Positions 1 through 8,888 of a stretch of 44,655 nucleotides of DNA are shown here, in pieces (position 1 is the stretch's first letter; the number at the start of each line of letters is the position of its first letter). Position numbers and translations under genes: made by a program. Source of the stretch: Nitrospira sp. SB0662_bin_26 (GTDB lineage Bacteria; Nitrospirota; Nitrospiria; Nitrospirales; UBA8639). The notes under the pieces were generated by a model. The model was not told where the DNA came from. It was given only the letters and a program-made list of their open reading frames with translations, and ran no database searches. The stretch covers positions 1 through 44,655 of the forward strand of contig VXOF01000094.1 in the NCBI GenBank assembly GCA_009840285.1, written 5' to 3'.

Positions 1-59
1 CGGTGCGGGAAGGGGGCCGGACGGTGGGCGCCGGCGTCGTGACCGAAATCCTCGCGTAA
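1..59 (+). CDS. tuf: Elongation factor Tu, C-terminal end (partial)
   Basis: The window opens inside a reading frame (first full codon at 3) that ends with a TAA at 57-59. The visible residues are V-R-E-G-G-R-T-V-G-A-G-V-V-T-E-I-L-A, the conserved C-terminus of EF-Tu, the GTPase that delivers aminoacyl-tRNA to the ribosome. Its position directly before rpsJ is the classical str-to-S10 operon junction. Only the last 18 codons are present, so nothing can be said about the rest of the gene. Confidence 0.9.
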   Translation, partial: VREGGRTVGAGVVTEILA

Positions 60-76
60 GTTAAGGAAGGAATCCA

Positions 77-394
77 GTGGTGGTAAGTGTCGATCAACGT
101 ATTCGTATCCGGTTGAAGGGGTTTGATTATCGGATCCTCGATCAATCGGCAAGGGAAATCGTGGATACCGTCAAACAAACGGGCGCGCGCGTTGCCGGTC
201 CCATTCCGCTTCCCACCCGGATTGAAAAGTTTACGATTCAGCGATCCACTCATACGGATAAGAAGTCTCGCGAGCAATTTGAAATCCGTACGCATAAACG
301 TTTGTTGGATATTCTTGAGCCCACCCCGGAAACCATGGATGCGCTCATGAAATTGAGCCTGGCCGCCGGTGTGGACGTGGAGATCAAACTGTAG
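77..394 (+). CDS. rpsJ: 30S ribosomal protein S10
   Basis: A protein of 105 residues, the usual S10 length, with the family signature around [20 protein letters not shown] and a C-terminal VDVEIKL. S10 is part of the 30S head and, as NusE, also joins NusB in transcription antitermination. It starts at a GTG with an AAGGAAGGAA ribosome-binding site at about 63-72. It lies 17 nt after tuf and 35 nt before rplC, so it is first in the S10 operon, probably co-transcribed with tuf. No long leader that could carry an L4-type attenuator fits before it. Confidence 0.95.
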   Translation: MVVSVDQRIRIRLKGFDYRILDQSAREIVDTVKQTGARVAGPIPLPTRIEKFTIQRSTHTDKKSREQFEIRTHKRLLDILEPTPETMDALMKLSLAAGVDVEIKL

Positions 395-429
395 TGTAGC
401 GTCGTCGACGAGGATTTGCAGGGTGTTGC

Positions 430-1053
430 ATGGTTAGCGGGTTGATAGGAAAAAAGTTGGGCATGACGCAGATCTACGACGAACATCGTCGTCTGCATCC
501 CGTGACGGTGATTGAGGTGGGACCGTGCCGCGTGACGGCCGTGAAGACCAAAGATCGACATGGGTACGATGCTGTGCAGCTTGGATTTTCTGAGGTCCAG
601 GATCGGAAACTCACCAAGGCACAAGTGGGGCATCTTCGTGCTTCCGGGCAAGAGAAATTGTTCAGGTATTTGCGGGAGTTTCGTTGCGTTCCGGCTTGTC
701 AGGTAGGGGACGCCGTGACGGCCGACCTTTTTGAAAAAGGTGAAATGGTGCACGTCCAGGGAACCTCAAAGGGAAAAGGATTTCAGGGCGTCATGAAGCG
801 TCACAATTTCGGGGGCGGTCCGGCCAGTCACGGTTCCATGTTCCATCGTGCGCCGGGGTCCATCGGGTGCAGTTCGTATCCCTCGCGCGTGTTGAAAAAC
901 AAAGCGTTGCCCGGACAAATGGGTAACAAGCGGGTCACGGTGAAAGGATTGACTGTGGTCGACACTCGACCGGAGGAAAATCTCGTCCTCATCAGAGGAG
1001 CCGTTCCCGGTCCCGTGGGAGCTGTGGTCCTTATTCGAAAGGCAGGGGGGTAA
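430..1053 (+). CDS. rplC: 50S ribosomal protein L3
   Basis: Codes for 207 residues, the normal bacterial L3 length. The start [17 protein letters not shown] is the family signature, and the segment [23 protein letters not shown] is the 23S-binding loop with the glutamine that is methylated in other bacteria. L3 is one of the two proteins that initiate 50S assembly. The ATG at 430 begins precisely at the conserved N-terminus. rplD follows after 9 nt, in the usual S10 operon order. Confidence 0.95.
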   Translation: MVSGLIGKKLGMTQIYDEHRRLHPVTVIEVGPCRVTAVKTKDRHGYDAVQLGFSEVQDRKLTKAQVGHLRASGQEKLFRYLREFRCVPACQVGDAVTADLFEKGEMVHVQGTSKGKGFQGVMKRHNFGGGPASHGSMFHRAPGSIGCSSYPSRVLKNKALPGQMGNKRVTVKGLTVVDTRPEENLVLIRGAVPGPVGAVVLIRKAGG

Positions 1054-1062
1054 CGCGTCGGC

Positions 1063-1686
1063 ATGGCCTCGATAGAAATCGTAGACCAAACGAAGAAGGC
1101 CGTCGGTTCCGTTGAGTTGAGCGAGGCCGTATTCGGCTTTCAACCTCATGGGTCACTGGTTCATTCCGCGGTGGTCATGCAGCTGGCGTCGCTTCGGCAA
1201 GGCACCGCAAGCTCGAAGGGTCGCAGTGAAGTCAGTGGGACAGGCAAAAAGCCGTGGAGGCAAAAACACACGGGTCGGGCTCGAGCGGGTTCGAATCGTT
1301 CACCGGTGTGGCGTCACGGTGGGACGGTATTCGGTCCGCAGCCTCGAAAGTATCGTTCCGCCATGTCGAAGAAAATGTATCGAAAGGCCATGCAAAGTGC
1401 TTTGTCTGCAAAGATGGCGGCCGGGGAGCTTCTGGTTCTTTCCGAACTGTCGCTTCCGGAACCCAAGACCAAATTGATGGCCAAGACGGTGAAACAATTG
1501 GGCGCGACGGGCCCCGTCCTGTTCGTCGTGGGGAAAAACAGCGATGCCGTGTTTCGCGCAACAAGGAACTTGGCTCAAGTGAAGGCCGTGTCGCCCGAAG
1601 AGTTGACGGTGTACGACGTGCTTCGCTACCGGACGCTTGTGGTGTTGAAGGCCGAATTGTCCAGCGTGCAGGAGTTGTGGGCATGA
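1063..1686 (+). CDS. rplD: 50S ribosomal protein L4
   Basis: Codes for 207 residues. The conserved core GTGKKPWRQKHTGRARAGS lies at about residues 62-80, followed by W-R-H-G-G-T-V-F-G-P, the extended loop that lines the peptide exit tunnel. L4 binds 23S rRNA domain I. In some bacteria it also represses its own operon; no matching leader structure is seen here. Its TGA overlaps the ATG of rplW by four bases (ATGA), which indicates translational coupling. Confidence 0.95.
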   Translation: MASIEIVDQTKKAVGSVELSEAVFGFQPHGSLVHSAVVMQLASLRQGTASSKGRSEVSGTGKKPWRQKHTGRARAGSNRSPVWRHGGTVFGPQPRKYRSAMSKKMYRKAMQSALSAKMAAGELLVLSELSLPEPKTKLMAKTVKQLGATGPVLFVVGKNSDAVFRATRNLAQVKAVSPEELTVYDVLRYRTLVVLKAELSSVQELWA

Positions 1687-1976
1687 AACGCGATCCCTAT
1701 GACGTGTTGGTGAAGCCGTTGTTGACCGAGAAAATCACGGGGCTTCAAGAGTCCGCCAACCGTATCGCCTTTGTCGTGCAGAACGACGTGAATCGAATCG
1801 AGGTTCGTCAGGCAGTGGAGTCCGTGCTCAAAGTCAAAGTGAAGTCCGTCAATATCATGAACGTCTTGGGCAAGAAGAAACGTCAGGGGCGCTATCTTGG
1901 GAAACGGGCCGACTGGAAAAAAGCCATCATCACCTTACATGAGGGCGAGAAGGTAGAACTCTATGAAAGCGCTTAG
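1683..1976 (+). CDS. rplW: 50S ribosomal protein L23
   Basis: Codes for 97 residues beginning MKRDPYDVLVKPLLTEKIT, the L23 signature, with the central VNIMNVLGKKKRQGR loop. L23 sits at the tunnel exit and is the docking site for trigger factor and SRP. The ATG at 1683 overlaps the rplD stop, so coupling decides the start; longer open frames upstream are only read-through inside rplD. The TAG at 1974-1976 touches the left arm of a palindromic element that separates this gene from rplB. Confidence 0.95.
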   Translation: MKRDPYDVLVKPLLTEKITGLQESANRIAFVVQNDVNRIEVRQAVESVLKVKVKSVNIMNVLGKKKRQGRYLGKRADWKKAIITLHEGEKVELYESA

Positions 1977-2099
1977 CAGCACGTTGAAAAAAGCCGCCGG
2001 CGGCGTTCTCGGTTCTTTGTCGTGCTCACGCACTTCTACGTACGATCCACGCGCCAATGGCCCTGCGGCCTTGCCGGACAACATTTTTGAACGTGCTGC
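1976..2099 (+). repeat. Palindromic intergenic element between rplW and rplB
   Basis: About 124 bp bounded by inverted arms. The left arm GCAGCACGTTGAAAAA (1976-1991) mirrors the right arm TTTTTGAACGTGCTGC (2084-2099) with one mismatch. Inside are the self-complementary block GCCGCCGGCGGC and short GC-rich inverted segments. There is no coding potential. The sequence fills a junction that is usually only a few bases long. The layout (A-run, gccgcc-ggcggc, central spacer, ctgcggcc-ttgc, T-run) resembles palindromic intergenic repeats I recall from Nitrospira genomes, but I cannot run the comparison. Orientation is arbitrary. Confidence 0.65.
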
Positions 2100-2167
2100 C
2101 TTGCTAAGGGTGGATTAACCGTTGCCTGTTCTGTGGATTGAGCTGGAGAAAAGAGGGGTCGCACATT

Positions 2168-2995
2168 ATGCCGACTAAACCTTATCGTCCAACGTCGCCG
2201 GGCCGGCGCGGGATGACGGTTATCAAGGACAAGGCGCTGTCCAAAGAGCAGCCTGAAAAAAGCCTGACAACGTCTCTGCCTCGCTCCGGCGGACGAAACA
2301 ATTTCGGGCGGATTACGACGAGATTTCGTGGCGGCGGGCATAAGCGTTTATATCGTGTCATTGATTTCAAGCGGAATAAAATCGGGGTGCCGGGCAAAGT
2401 CGTCAGGGTGGAGTACGATCCCAATCGTTCGGCTCGTATCGCATTGATCGTGTATGCAGACGGGGATAAGCGATATATCCTAGCGCCCGTCGGATTGTCG
2501 GTCGGAGATCCGATTCAGGCCGGTCCCGGTTCGGACATTCGTCCGGGCAATGCGCTCCCTTTGTCGTTGATGCCGCTTGGTACGACTATTCATAACATTG
2601 AACTCAAGCCGGGGAAGGGCGCCCAGGTCGCGCGGAGTGCCGGTGCGTCGTGTCAGGTGATGGGCCGGGAAGGTCAATACGTTCAGGTCCGTCTGGTCTC
2701 GGGTGAGATGCGTCGGATTTTGGGCACGTGTATGGCGACCGTGGGACAAATCGGGAACCTCGATCACGAGAACGTTTCAGTGGGCAAGGCCGGTCGTTCG
2801 AGGTGGAAGGGAAAGCGCCCTCACGTCCGAGGCGTCGTGATGAATCCGGTGGATCATCCGCATGGGGGCGGCGAAGGGAAGTCCGGACAGGGAAACCCTC
2901 ATCCCGTTTCTCCCTGGGGGGTTCCGACCAAAGGCTTCAAGACCCGGAAGAAGAAGCAGTCTTCGAAATTCATTATCTCCAGAAGGACGAAATAA
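2168..2995 (+). CDS. rplB: 50S ribosomal protein L2
   Basis: Codes for 275 residues from ATG 2168, the normal L2 length. Visible signatures are [19 protein letters not shown] near residues 43-61 and the C-terminal [18 protein letters not shown], which contains the catalytic-site histidine of the peptidyl-transferase neighbourhood. The frame stays open up to a TTG at 2138, but GAGGGG at 2153-2158 sits nine bases before ATG 2168 and [14 protein letters not shown] is the usual N-terminus. L2 is needed for subunit association. Confidence 0.95.
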   Translation: MPTKPYRPTSPGRRGMTVIKDKALSKEQPEKSLTTSLPRSGGRNNFGRITTRFRGGGHKRLYRVIDFKRNKIGVPGKVVRVEYDPNRSARIALIVYADGDKRYILAPVGLSVGDPIQAGPGSDIRPGNALPLSLMPLGTTIHNIELKPGKGAQVARSAGASCQVMGREGQYVQVRLVSGEMRRILGTCMATVGQIGNLDHENVSVGKAGRSRWKGKRPHVRGVVMNPVDHPHGGGEGKSGQGNPHPVSPWGVPTKGFKTRKKKQSSKFIISRRTK

Positions 2996-3010
2996 GGAGA
3001 AGCAGCGTCG

Positions 3011-3298
3011 ATGCCGCGTTCGATTCATAAGGGACCGTTTGTCGATACCCACCTTTTGGAAAAGGTGGAACAAATGAACGAGTCTCGCGATCTGAAAATC
3101 ATCAAGACCTGGTCGCGTCGTTCCACGATTATTCCTGAAATGATCGGTCATACATTCGCGGTGCACAACGGGAAGAAATTTATTCCGGTCTACGTGACGG
3201 AAAATATGGTTGGCCACAAACTCGGAGAATTTTCTCCGACCCGGTTCTTTAAGGGGCATGGAGCCGCCAAATCGGAAAAAGCCGTTCCATTGAAGTAG
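3011..3298 (+). CDS. rpsS: 30S ribosomal protein S19
   Basis: Codes for 95 residues starting [19 protein letters not shown] and containing [19 protein letters not shown] and the C-terminal [12 protein letters not shown], all diagnostic of S19. S19 forms a head complex with S13 and contacts the A-site tRNA. It follows rplB by 15 nt, with AAGGAGAAGCAG upstream as ribosome-binding site, in normal S10 operon order. Confidence 0.95.
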   Translation: MPRSIHKGPFVDTHLLEKVEQMNESRDLKIIKTWSRRSTIIPEMIGHTFAVHNGKKFIPVYVTENMVGHKLGEFSPTRFFKGHGAAKSEKAVPLK

Positions 3299-3330
3299 CA
3301 CGGGTACGAGGGCAGTAGGGAAGGGGTCTC

Positions 3331-3678
3331 ATGGCCGAAGCAAAGGCAGTCTTGCGCTACGTGAGAATGACGCCGCGAAAAGTGCGCATGGTCGTCGATC
3401 TGATCCGCGGGCGTGGCGTGTCCGAGGCGTTGACGGTACTCAAGTATTTGCCCAGGGCCGCGGCTCCGGTTGTGGAAAAGGTGTTGCATTCCGCGGTTGC
3501 GAATGCCGGACAACAGGAGTTGGGGGAGGCCGAATCGTTGAAGGTCTCCAGAGCCTATGTCGATGGCGGTCCGGTGTTAAAGCGGTTTCGAGCCAGGTCC
3601 ATGGGCAGGGCAAATCCCATCCATAAGCGGACCAGTCACGTGACGATAGCCGTTTCTCCGACGAAAGAGGATTCCTAG
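3331..3678 (+). CDS. rplV: 50S ribosomal protein L22
   Basis: Codes for 115 residues. The start MAEAKAVLRYVRMTPRKVR and the C-terminal RARSMGRANPIHKRTSH hairpin, the tunnel-constriction loop where macrolide resistance changes occur in other species, identify L22. The tip carries the ordinary sequence with no insertion. It sits in operon order between rpsS and rpsC. Confidence 0.95.
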   Translation: MAEAKAVLRYVRMTPRKVRMVVDLIRGRGVSEALTVLKYLPRAAAPVVEKVLHSAVANAGQQELGEAESLKVSRAYVDGGPVLKRFRARSMGRANPIHKRTSHVTIAVSPTKEDS

Positions 3679-3729
3679 AGGAAATCATTGCCGACCATTT
3701 CCGTTGGCGGAGTGAGGAAAAACCGGAGC

Positions 3730-4395
3730 ATGGGACAAAAAACGCATCCATTTGGTTTTCGGCTGGGGTACACCAGGACGTGGAATTCCCGGTGGTATGC
3801 CAAAAAAGATTTTGTGAAGCTGCTGCATGAGGACGTCGAGATTCGCAATACGGTCAAATCCCGCTTGTTTCACGCCGGCATTTCACGGGTCGAGATCGAA
3901 CGTTCCGGGAATCAGGTGAAGGTGATCATTTACACGGCCCGTCCCGGCATTATCATCGGGAGAAAGGGCGCGGAAGTCGATAAGTTGAAAGCGATGCTGG
4001 AGCAACGGTATGGCCGGGAAGTCTACGTGACGGTCAAGGAAATCAAAAAACCGGAATTGGACGCGCAGTTGGTTTCTGAAAACATCGCCTTGCAATTGGA
4101 GAAACGCGTTTCATTTCGTCGCGCCATGAAAAGAAGCGTGGCCTCGGCGCTTCGCTTGGGTGCTCAAGGCGTTCGGGTTTCGTGCGCCGGACGGTTGGGC
4201 GGTAATGAAATCGCCCGGACGGAATGGTATCGGGAAGGTCGGGTTCCGCTTCATACGCTCAGGGCGGACGTGGATTATGGGTTTGCAGAAGCCCATACAA
4301 CCATGGGGATTATCGGGGTGAAGGCGTGGATTTACAAAGGGAACGCCGAGTTGCCGAGCGCGGCGAAAGACGAAGCGTCGTTGAATTTGCTGTAG
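3730..4395 (+). CDS. rpsC: 30S ribosomal protein S3
   Basis: Codes for 221 residues from ATG 3730 ([18 protein letters not shown], the family start). The KH domain shows [11 protein letters not shown] around residues 75-85, and the C-terminal domain shows the S3 block [19 protein letters not shown]. The frame is open back to a TTG at 3688 that has its own AGAGG. That would add a 14-residue tail not usual in the family, so the ATG with TGAGGA about 11 nt upstream is preferred. S3 sits at the mRNA entry channel. Confidence 0.94.
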   Translation: MGQKTHPFGFRLGYTRTWNSRWYAKKDFVKLLHEDVEIRNTVKSRLFHAGISRVEIERSGNQVKVIIYTARPGIIIGRKGAEVDKLKAMLEQRYGREVYVTVKEIKKPELDAQLVSENIALQLEKRVSFRRAMKRSVASALRLGAQGVRVSCAGRLGGNEIARTEWYREGRVPLHTLRADVDYGFAEAHTTMGIIGVKAWIYKGNAELPSAAKDEASLNLL

Positions 4396-4464
4396 AGCGG
4401 CGACGCGTACCGTACGGATGAGAATGATTGCTGTGAATATACATCATCTTCATGGGCTCAAGAT

Positions 4465-4884
4465 ATGTTAGCTCCGAAAAAAGTTAAATTTCGGAAAGTG
4501 CAGAAAGGCAATATGCGGGGGAAGGCCTACCGTGGCGGTGACGTGTCTTTCGGGCAGTTTGGGCTCAAGGTGCTGGAGCCCGGGCGGATCACGGCGCGGC
4601 AAATCGAGGCGGCGAGAATCGCGATGACGCGCCACGTCAAGCGTGGCGGGAGAATCTGGACCCGCATCTTCCCTGATAAACCCGTTACCAAAAAGCCGGC
4701 GGAAGTTCGAATGGGGAAGGGCAAAGGGAGCCCCGAGTTCTGGGTAGCCGTGGTGAAGCCCGGTCGCATTCTCTACGAGATGGATGACGTGTCGAGAAGC
4801 GTCGCGGAAGAGGCGTTTCGTTTGGCCGGTCACAAGCTGCCGTTGGCGACAAAGTTTGTCGCCCGAGGCGAATATCCCGTCTGA
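4465..4884 (+). CDS. rplP: 50S ribosomal protein L16
   Basis: Codes for 139 residues beginning [19 protein letters not shown], with [20 protein letters not shown] and [19 protein letters not shown], the L16 signatures. L16 organises the A-site and is needed late in 50S assembly. The gene follows rpsC after 69 nt, a slightly wide gap containing the small inverted repeat CGTAC-c-GTACG. No clear Shine-Dalgarno is visible before the ATG, unlike its neighbours. Confidence 0.95.
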   Translation: MLAPKKVKFRKVQKGNMRGKAYRGGDVSFGQFGLKVLEPGRITARQIEAARIAMTRHVKRGGRIWTRIFPDKPVTKKPAEVRMGKGKGSPEFWVAVVKPGRILYEMDDVSRSVAEEAFRLAGHKLPLATKFVARGEYPV

Positions 4885-4893
4885 GGCGCATTG

Positions 4894-5106
4894 ATGGACG
4901 TCAAAGAATTGCAAGGCATGGAACCGGAAGAATTGGTCGGAAAGGTGCATGAGTTGAAGCAGGAATTGTTTCACCTTCGCTGCCAGCATGCCCTTGGACG
5001 AATTGAAAATCCGATGAAAATTCGCCAGGTGCGAAAGGACGTGGCCAGAGCCAAGACCGTCCTTCATGAAAAACGATCGTCGGGGCAATCGGAAGGCGAG
5101 GGTTGA
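4894..5106 (+). CDS. rpmC: 50S ribosomal protein L29
   Basis: Codes for 70 residues, MDVKELQGMEPEELVGKVHE onward, two long helices with the L29 motif L-F-H-L-R-C-Q-H-A-L-G-R-I-E-N-P. L29 lies near the tunnel exit beside L23. A TTG directly before the ATG (4891) is possible, but TGAGG at 4882-4886 is spaced better for ATG 4894. The C-terminal tail (SSGQSEGEG) is a few residues longer than in many L29 proteins. Confidence 0.93.
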   Translation: MDVKELQGMEPEELVGKVHELKQELFHLRCQHALGRIENPMKIRQVRKDVARAKTVLHEKRSSGQSEGEG

Positions 5107-5112
5107 CGAAAC

Positions 5113-5382
5113 ATGACTGTAAGACGACAGCGGGCGTCGTATGGACGCGTGATCAGCGATAAAATGGAAAAAACGGTCGTCGTGGCGGTCCCGAGATTGG
5201 TGTCGCACGCGTTATACGGAAAAGTGGTGCGACGTCTCACCAAACTGAAAGCCCATGACGAAAAGAATGAATCCCGAATCGGCGATCGTGTGAAAATCGT
5301 GGAGACGCGCCCGCTCAGCAAGGATAAACATTGGCGGGTGGCGGCTATTCTTGAGCGGGGCGAGCAGAACCCGTCGCCGTAA
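5113..5382 (+). CDS. rpsQ: 30S ribosomal protein S17
   Basis: Codes for 89 residues, an OB-fold protein with the motifs [16 protein letters not shown] and the C-terminal [15 protein letters not shown], specific to S17. It binds 16S helices 7 and 11 early in 30S assembly. It lies 6 nt after rpmC, with GAGGG at the end of that gene serving as its ribosome-binding site. Confidence 0.95.
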   Translation: MTVRRQRASYGRVISDKMEKTVVVAVPRLVSHALYGKVVRRLTKLKAHDEKNESRIGDRVKIVETRPLSKDKHWRVAAILERGEQNPSP

Positions 5383-5412
5383 ACGGCGGCCCGGAAATGG
5401 CGTGGTGTTCCG

Positions 5413-5781
5413 ATGATTCAAAATTATAGTTACCTTGACGTCGCGGATAATTCCGGCGCGAAGAGCGTGCGGTGCTTTCACGTGTTGGGTGGGACCCGCC
5501 GGCGGTATGGAGGCATCGGCGACATCGTGGTCGTGTCGGTTCGAGAGGCCATACCCAAAGCCTCCGTCAAGAAAGGCGACGTGGTCAAAGCGGTGATCGT
5601 GCGAACGAAAAAAAGCCGGCGTCGCGAGGATGGCTCCTATATTCGCTTCGATCGTAATGCGTGTGTGCTGGTGAATAATCAAGGTGATCCCGTGGGCACG
5701 AGAATCTTCGGGCCTGTTGCTCGGGAATTAAGGAAAAAGAAGTTCATGAAAATCATTTCTCTTGCTCCGGAGGTGTTGTAG
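5413..5781 (+). CDS. rplN: 50S ribosomal protein L14
   Basis: Codes for 122 residues, exactly the conserved L14 length, beginning [17 protein letters not shown] and ending [10 protein letters not shown]14 lies at the intersubunit face and forms bridges with 16S helix 14. It is first of the spc-operon set, though nothing between rpsQ and rplN suggests a separate promoter (30 nt gap). Confidence 0.95.
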   Translation: MIQNYSYLDVADNSGAKSVRCFHVLGGTRRRYGGIGDIVVVSVREAIPKASVKKGDVVKAVIVRTKKSRRREDGSYIRFDRNACVLVNNQGDPVGTRIFGPVARELRKKKFMKIISLAPEVL

Positions 5782-5786
5782 GACAC

Positions 5787-6149
5787 ATGGGCGGCCGAAT
5801 TGCGACGAGAAGCCCTTCGGTAACTAAATCGCGTATTCGCAAGGGCGATACGGTGATTGTGATTGCCGGACGGGAGAAAGGAAAAATGGGCAAGGTCTTG
5901 CACGTGAATCCACGGACAAGCCGGGTGACGGTGGAAAAAATCAACGTGATTAAACGGCACACGAAGCCTTCCCAAAAAATGAAGCAGGGCGGCATTTTGG
6001 AGCGCGAGGCGCCCTTGGCGATTTCAAACGTCATGGTGTATTCCCAGGCCTTGGGGAAACCTTCGCGGGTCGCCATCAAGCGATTGGATGATGGGCGTCG
6101 GGTTCGGGTCTTGCAGAAAAGTCCGGACGACGTGTTGGATAAGGTGTGA
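5787..6149 (+). CDS. rplX: 50S ribosomal protein L24
   Basis: Codes for 120 residues. The KOW motif [21 protein letters not shown] lies at about residues 17-37, followed by [10 protein letters not shown]24 starts 50S assembly by binding 23S domain I. The N-terminus has about 15 extra residues ([15 protein letters not shown]) before the usual K-I-R-K-G-D start. The stop TGA shares its A with the ATG of rplE. Confidence 0.94.
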   Translation: MGGRIATRSPSVTKSRIRKGDTVIVIAGREKGKMGKVLHVNPRTSRVTVEKINVIKRHTKPSQKMKQGGILEREAPLAISNVMVYSQALGKPSRVAIKRLDDGRRVRVLQKSPDDVLDKV

Positions 6150-6742
6150 TGGCCAAGAAAGAAGCCAAACCGGCAGCCAAGTCGAAGGCGGCGCAGAACG
6201 GACCTCCGCCGCGGTTAAGGGATCTCTACCGGAATGAAGTGGTCCCTCGGATGATGAAGGAATTCTCGTATGCCAATCCGATGCAAGTGCCTCGCGTGGA
6301 ACGGGTGGTGCTGAACGTCGGTATGGGAGAAGCCATTCAAGACGTCAAGCTGTTGGATAGTGCCGTGGCCGAATTGGCCTTGATCACGGGGCAGAAGCCC
6401 GTCGTGACCAGGGCGAAAAAAGCCATCGCCGGTTTCAAGGTGCGACAGGGGATGCCGATCGGAGCTAAGGTCACGCTTCGCGGAAGCCGGATGTATGAAT
6501 TTCTGGATCGTTTGCTGAACGTCGGCCTGCCCCGGATTCGGGATTTTCGGGGAGTTTCCCCCAAGGCGTTCGATGGCCGTGGTAACTATACGTTCGGGTT
6601 GAAGGAGCAGTTGACCTTTCCTGAAATCAAATATGACGACGTGGCAGCCATCCACGGGATGGATATTACCATTGTGACGAGCGCTCAGCGAAATGACGAG
6701 GCTAAATCCCTGCTGACTCACCTGGGCATGCCGTTTCGTTGA
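6149..6742 (+). CDS. rplE: 50S ribosomal protein L5
   Basis: Codes for 197 residues against about 179 in most bacteria. The difference is an N-terminal Lys/Ala/Pro-rich tail, [21 protein letters not shown]. The body has [34 protein letters not shown] and [18 protein letters not shown], all L5 signatures. L5 binds 5S rRNA and contacts P-site tRNA. The ATG overlaps the rplX stop (TGATG), giving coupled translation; a GTG one codon earlier is possible but unnecessary. Confidence 0.95.
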   Translation: MAKKEAKPAAKSKAAQNGPPPRLRDLYRNEVVPRMMKEFSYANPMQVPRVERVVLNVGMGEAIQDVKLLDSAVAELALITGQKPVVTRAKKAIAGFKVRQGMPIGAKVTLRGSRMYEFLDRLLNVGLPRIRDFRGVSPKAFDGRGNYTFGLKEQLTFPEIKYDDVAAIHGMDITIVTSAQRNDEAKSLLTHLGMPFR

Positions 6743-6769
6743 ACCTCAGTGATTGAGACGGAGGCTTGC

Positions 6770-6955
6770 GTGGCAAGAAAAGCATTACGGAACAAGCAGG
6801 CGGCTGAGCCGAAATTTCCCGTCCGGCGATATAATCGCTGCCCTCTCTGTGGTCGCGTGAGGGCCTTTTTGCGCCGCTTCCACATGTGCCGGATTTGTTT
6901 TCGGCTGCATAGCCTGCGCGGAAACATTCCGGGGGTCACCAAGTCGAGTTGGTAG
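6770..6955 (+). CDS. rpsN: 30S ribosomal protein S14, zinc-binding type
   Basis: Codes for 61 residues from GTG 6770, exactly the length of type Z S14. The four zinc-ligand cysteines are C24, C27, C40 and C43 (C-P-L-C ... C-R-I-C), and the C-terminus I-P-G-V-T-K-S-S-W is typical. GGAGG at about 6760-6764 is correctly spaced for this GTG; the longer open frame upstream would add seven residues without family support. S14 is a late-assembling head protein. The zinc form makes the ribosome a zinc store. Confidence 0.95.
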   Translation: MARKALRNKQAAEPKFPVRRYNRCPLCGRVRAFLRRFHMCRICFRLHSLRGNIPGVTKSSW

Positions 6956-6992
6956 CCCGGTGCCAGACTGCGGATGATAAGGGTATGACGTT

Positions 6993-7397
6993 ATGAGTAT
7001 GACGGATCCAATTGCCGATCTTTTTATTCGCATCATGAATGCCATTCGACGGGGGCATGCGACGGTCAATGTTCCCGCCTCCAAGTTGAAGGGCAACGTG
7101 CTGGCCGTCTTTAAGGCCGAGGGCTTTATTCAAGACTTCTCGCCCACCACACTCGATGGGCATCCGGCCCTTCAGGTCGTGTTGCGGTATGTCCCCGGGC
7201 GGGAAAAGAAGCCCGTGATCGAGCGGATCAAGCGGGTCAGTAAGCCGGGCAAGCGCGTGTACGTCGGTGTTGCTTCCATTCCGCGAGTGCGGGGCGGGTT
7301 GGGGGTCGCGGTGCTTTCGACCTCGAAAGGGGTCATGACCGATCGGCAAGCCAGACAGCAGAGCATCGGAGGAGAGGTCTTGTGTCACGTGTGGTAG
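6993..7397 (+). CDS. rpsH: 30S ribosomal protein S8
   Basis: Codes for 134 residues, beginning MSMTDPIADLFIRIMNAIRR, with the C-terminal RNA-binding block G-V-A-V-L-S-T-S-K-G-V-M-T-D-R-Q-A-R and final G-G-E-V-L-C-H-V-W. S8 binds 16S helix 21 and, in enterobacteria, represses the spc operon. No S8-type mRNA binding site near rplE was recognised here. AAGGG lies about nine bases before the ATG. Confidence 0.95.
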   Translation: MSMTDPIADLFIRIMNAIRRGHATVNVPASKLKGNVLAVFKAEGFIQDFSPTTLDGHPALQVVLRYVPGREKKPVIERIKRVSKPGKRVYVGVASIPRVRGGLGVAVLSTSKGVMTDRQARQQSIGGEVLCHVW

Positions 7398-7442
7398 AGC
7401 CGGCACGAACCGGCTCATCTCAACGAAGCAGTCAGGTCAACG

Positions 7443-7982
7443 ATGTCTAGAATTGGGATTAAACCCATCGCGCTGGCCTCCACCGTCGAAGTGAAGGTGG
7501 ACGGGGGCTCCGTCTCCGTGAAGGGACCGTTGGGCCAATTGGGGTGGGAACTCGCCGACGAGATTGACGTGACCATCAACGAGGGAGCGATCCAGGTGGG
7601 ACGACGGGGGAATGCGCCTCGTGTCAAAGCCCTCCATGGGCTGACCCGCGTTGAATTGGCGAATTTGGTCGAGGGCGTGACTAAGGGGTTCGAACGCACC
7701 CTGGAATTGACGGGGGTGGGGTATCGGGCGCAAGTGCAGGGTCAATCGCTGACGTTAAACGTCGGGTTTGCGCATCCCGTGACCTTGTCGATCCCGGAAG
7801 GCGTGCAGGCGTCGGTTGAGAAACAAACCATGATCTCCGTCAAGGGCATTGATAAACGGCTCGTGACCCAGACAGCTGCCAATATTCGACGCGTGAGACC
7901 TCCCGACGTCTATAAGCAAAAAGGCATTAGGTATACGGGTGAGGTTCTGATTAAGAAAGCCGGAAAAGCCGGGAAGAAATAA
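7443..7982 (+). CDS. rplF: 50S ribosomal protein L6
   Basis: Codes for 179 residues with the two repeated L6 folds. The start is MSRIGIKPIALASTVEVKV, and the C-terminal block R-R-V-R-P-P-D-V-Y-K-Q-K-G-I-R-Y is the L6 family signature. L6 lies near the sarcin-ricin loop and the factor-binding site. Gene order with rpsH upstream and rplR three bases downstream is canonical. Confidence 0.95.
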   Translation: MSRIGIKPIALASTVEVKVDGGSVSVKGPLGQLGWELADEIDVTINEGAIQVGRRGNAPRVKALHGLTRVELANLVEGVTKGFERTLELTGVGYRAQVQGQSLTLNVGFAHPVTLSIPEGVQASVEKQTMISVKGIDKRLVTQTAANIRRVRPPDVYKQKGIRYTGEVLIKKAGKAGKK

Positions 7983-7985
7983 CGT

Positions 7986-8351
7986 ATGAATCTCAAGACG
8001 CAACGTCGCCGGTTGAAACGGCGCAAAACACGGGTCAGAAAAAAAGTTCACGGTACGTCTCAACGGCCAAGACTGACCGTATTTCGAAGCAATGCGCACA
8101 TTTACGCCCAAGTCGTTGATGACGTCGCGGGTCTCACCTTGGCTGCCGCGTCATCCATGGACGCGAGTCTGCGCGAAACCGTGAAGTCCGGTTCGTCGAA
8201 GGAGGCCGCGCAAGCCGTCGGGAAACTGTTGGCCGAACGGGCCAAGGCCGCGAATGTGACCGACGTCGTGTTCGATCGGAATGGGCGACTGTACCATGGG
8301 CGGGTCAAAGCATTGGCCGACGCGTCCCGTGAAGTAGGTCTGGCCTTTTAA
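7986..8351 (+). CDS. rplR: 50S ribosomal protein L18
   Basis: Codes for 121 residues. The basic N-terminus ([14 protein letters not shown]) leads into [17 protein letters not shown], and the C-terminus [16 protein letters not shown] is diagnostic. L18 binds 5S rRNA together with L5 (encoded upstream) and anchors it in the central protuberance. Confidence 0.95.
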   Translation: MNLKTQRRRLKRRKTRVRKKVHGTSQRPRLTVFRSNAHIYAQVVDDVAGLTLAAASSMDASLRETVKSGSSKEAAQAVGKLLAERAKAANVTDVVFDRNGRLYHGRVKALADASREVGLAF

Positions 8352-8369
8352 CGAAGAGGATGGCATTCG

Positions 8370-8867
8370 GTGCAACCAGTCAACCCTGAAGAATTGAACC
8401 TCAAGGACAAGTTGATTTCGATTAACCGGGTGGCGAAAGTCGTCAAAGGAGGAAAGCGGTTTTCCTTCAGCGCGCTGGTCGTGGTCGGGGATGGGCAGGG
8501 ATGGGTTGGCATTGGCAAGGGCAAGGCGACCGAAGTGCCGCCGGCGATTGCCAAAGCCGTTGGCCGGGCAAAAAAACAACTGCTTCAAGTGCCTTTGAGG
8601 AACGGCAGCATTCCCCATGATGTGCACGGGCGTTTCTGTGGAGAACACGTGTACATGAAACCGGCGAAAGCGGGAACGGGAATCATCGCGGGCGGGGCGG
8701 TTCGGGCCATTTTGGAAGTACTTGGAGCCCACAATATCATTGCGAAAACCTTGGGCCGCGGCAACCCTTATAACGTGGTACAGGCCACGTTGGCCGGCTT
8801 GTCCCAACTCAAGGGCCCGGAAGACGTCAAGCAACTCCGTCAGGTCTCGAATGAGTCGTCACTCTAA
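8370..8867 (+). CDS. rpsE: 30S ribosomal protein S5
   Basis: Codes for 165 residues from a GTG. The dsRBD-like first half carries [16 protein letters not shown], the S5 signature loop linked to translational accuracy. The second half has [17 protein letters not shown]5 lies on the 30S solvent face at the mRNA entry. The ribosome-binding site GAAGAGG is about ten bases before the GTG. Confidence 0.94.
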   Translation: MQPVNPEELNLKDKLISINRVAKVVKGGKRFSFSALVVVGDGQGWVGIGKGKATEVPPAIAKAVGRAKKQLLQVPLRNGSIPHDVHGRFCGEHVYMKPAKAGTGIIAGGAVRAILEVLGAHNIIAKTLGRGNPYNVVQATLAGLSQLKGPEDVKQLRQVSNESSL

Positions 8868-8888
8868 TGTGGTGTGAGGAGTAGTGTT

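Noticed and set aside
250-753. Long open frame on the - strand opposite rpsJ/rplC
   Set aside because: It is antisense to two certain ribosomal genes and has no recognisable domain or ribosome-binding site. The same holds for other long antisense frames such as 22745-23734 and 29437-30423.
1254-1682. Extended open frame upstream of the L23 start
   Set aside because: It is read-through within rplD in another frame. The L23 family start and the ATGA overlap fix the gene at 1683.
3688-3729. Longer S3 starting at TTG 3688
   Set aside because: It has an AGAGG upstream, but S3 proteins begin at M-G-Q-K, and the added 14 residues have no family support.
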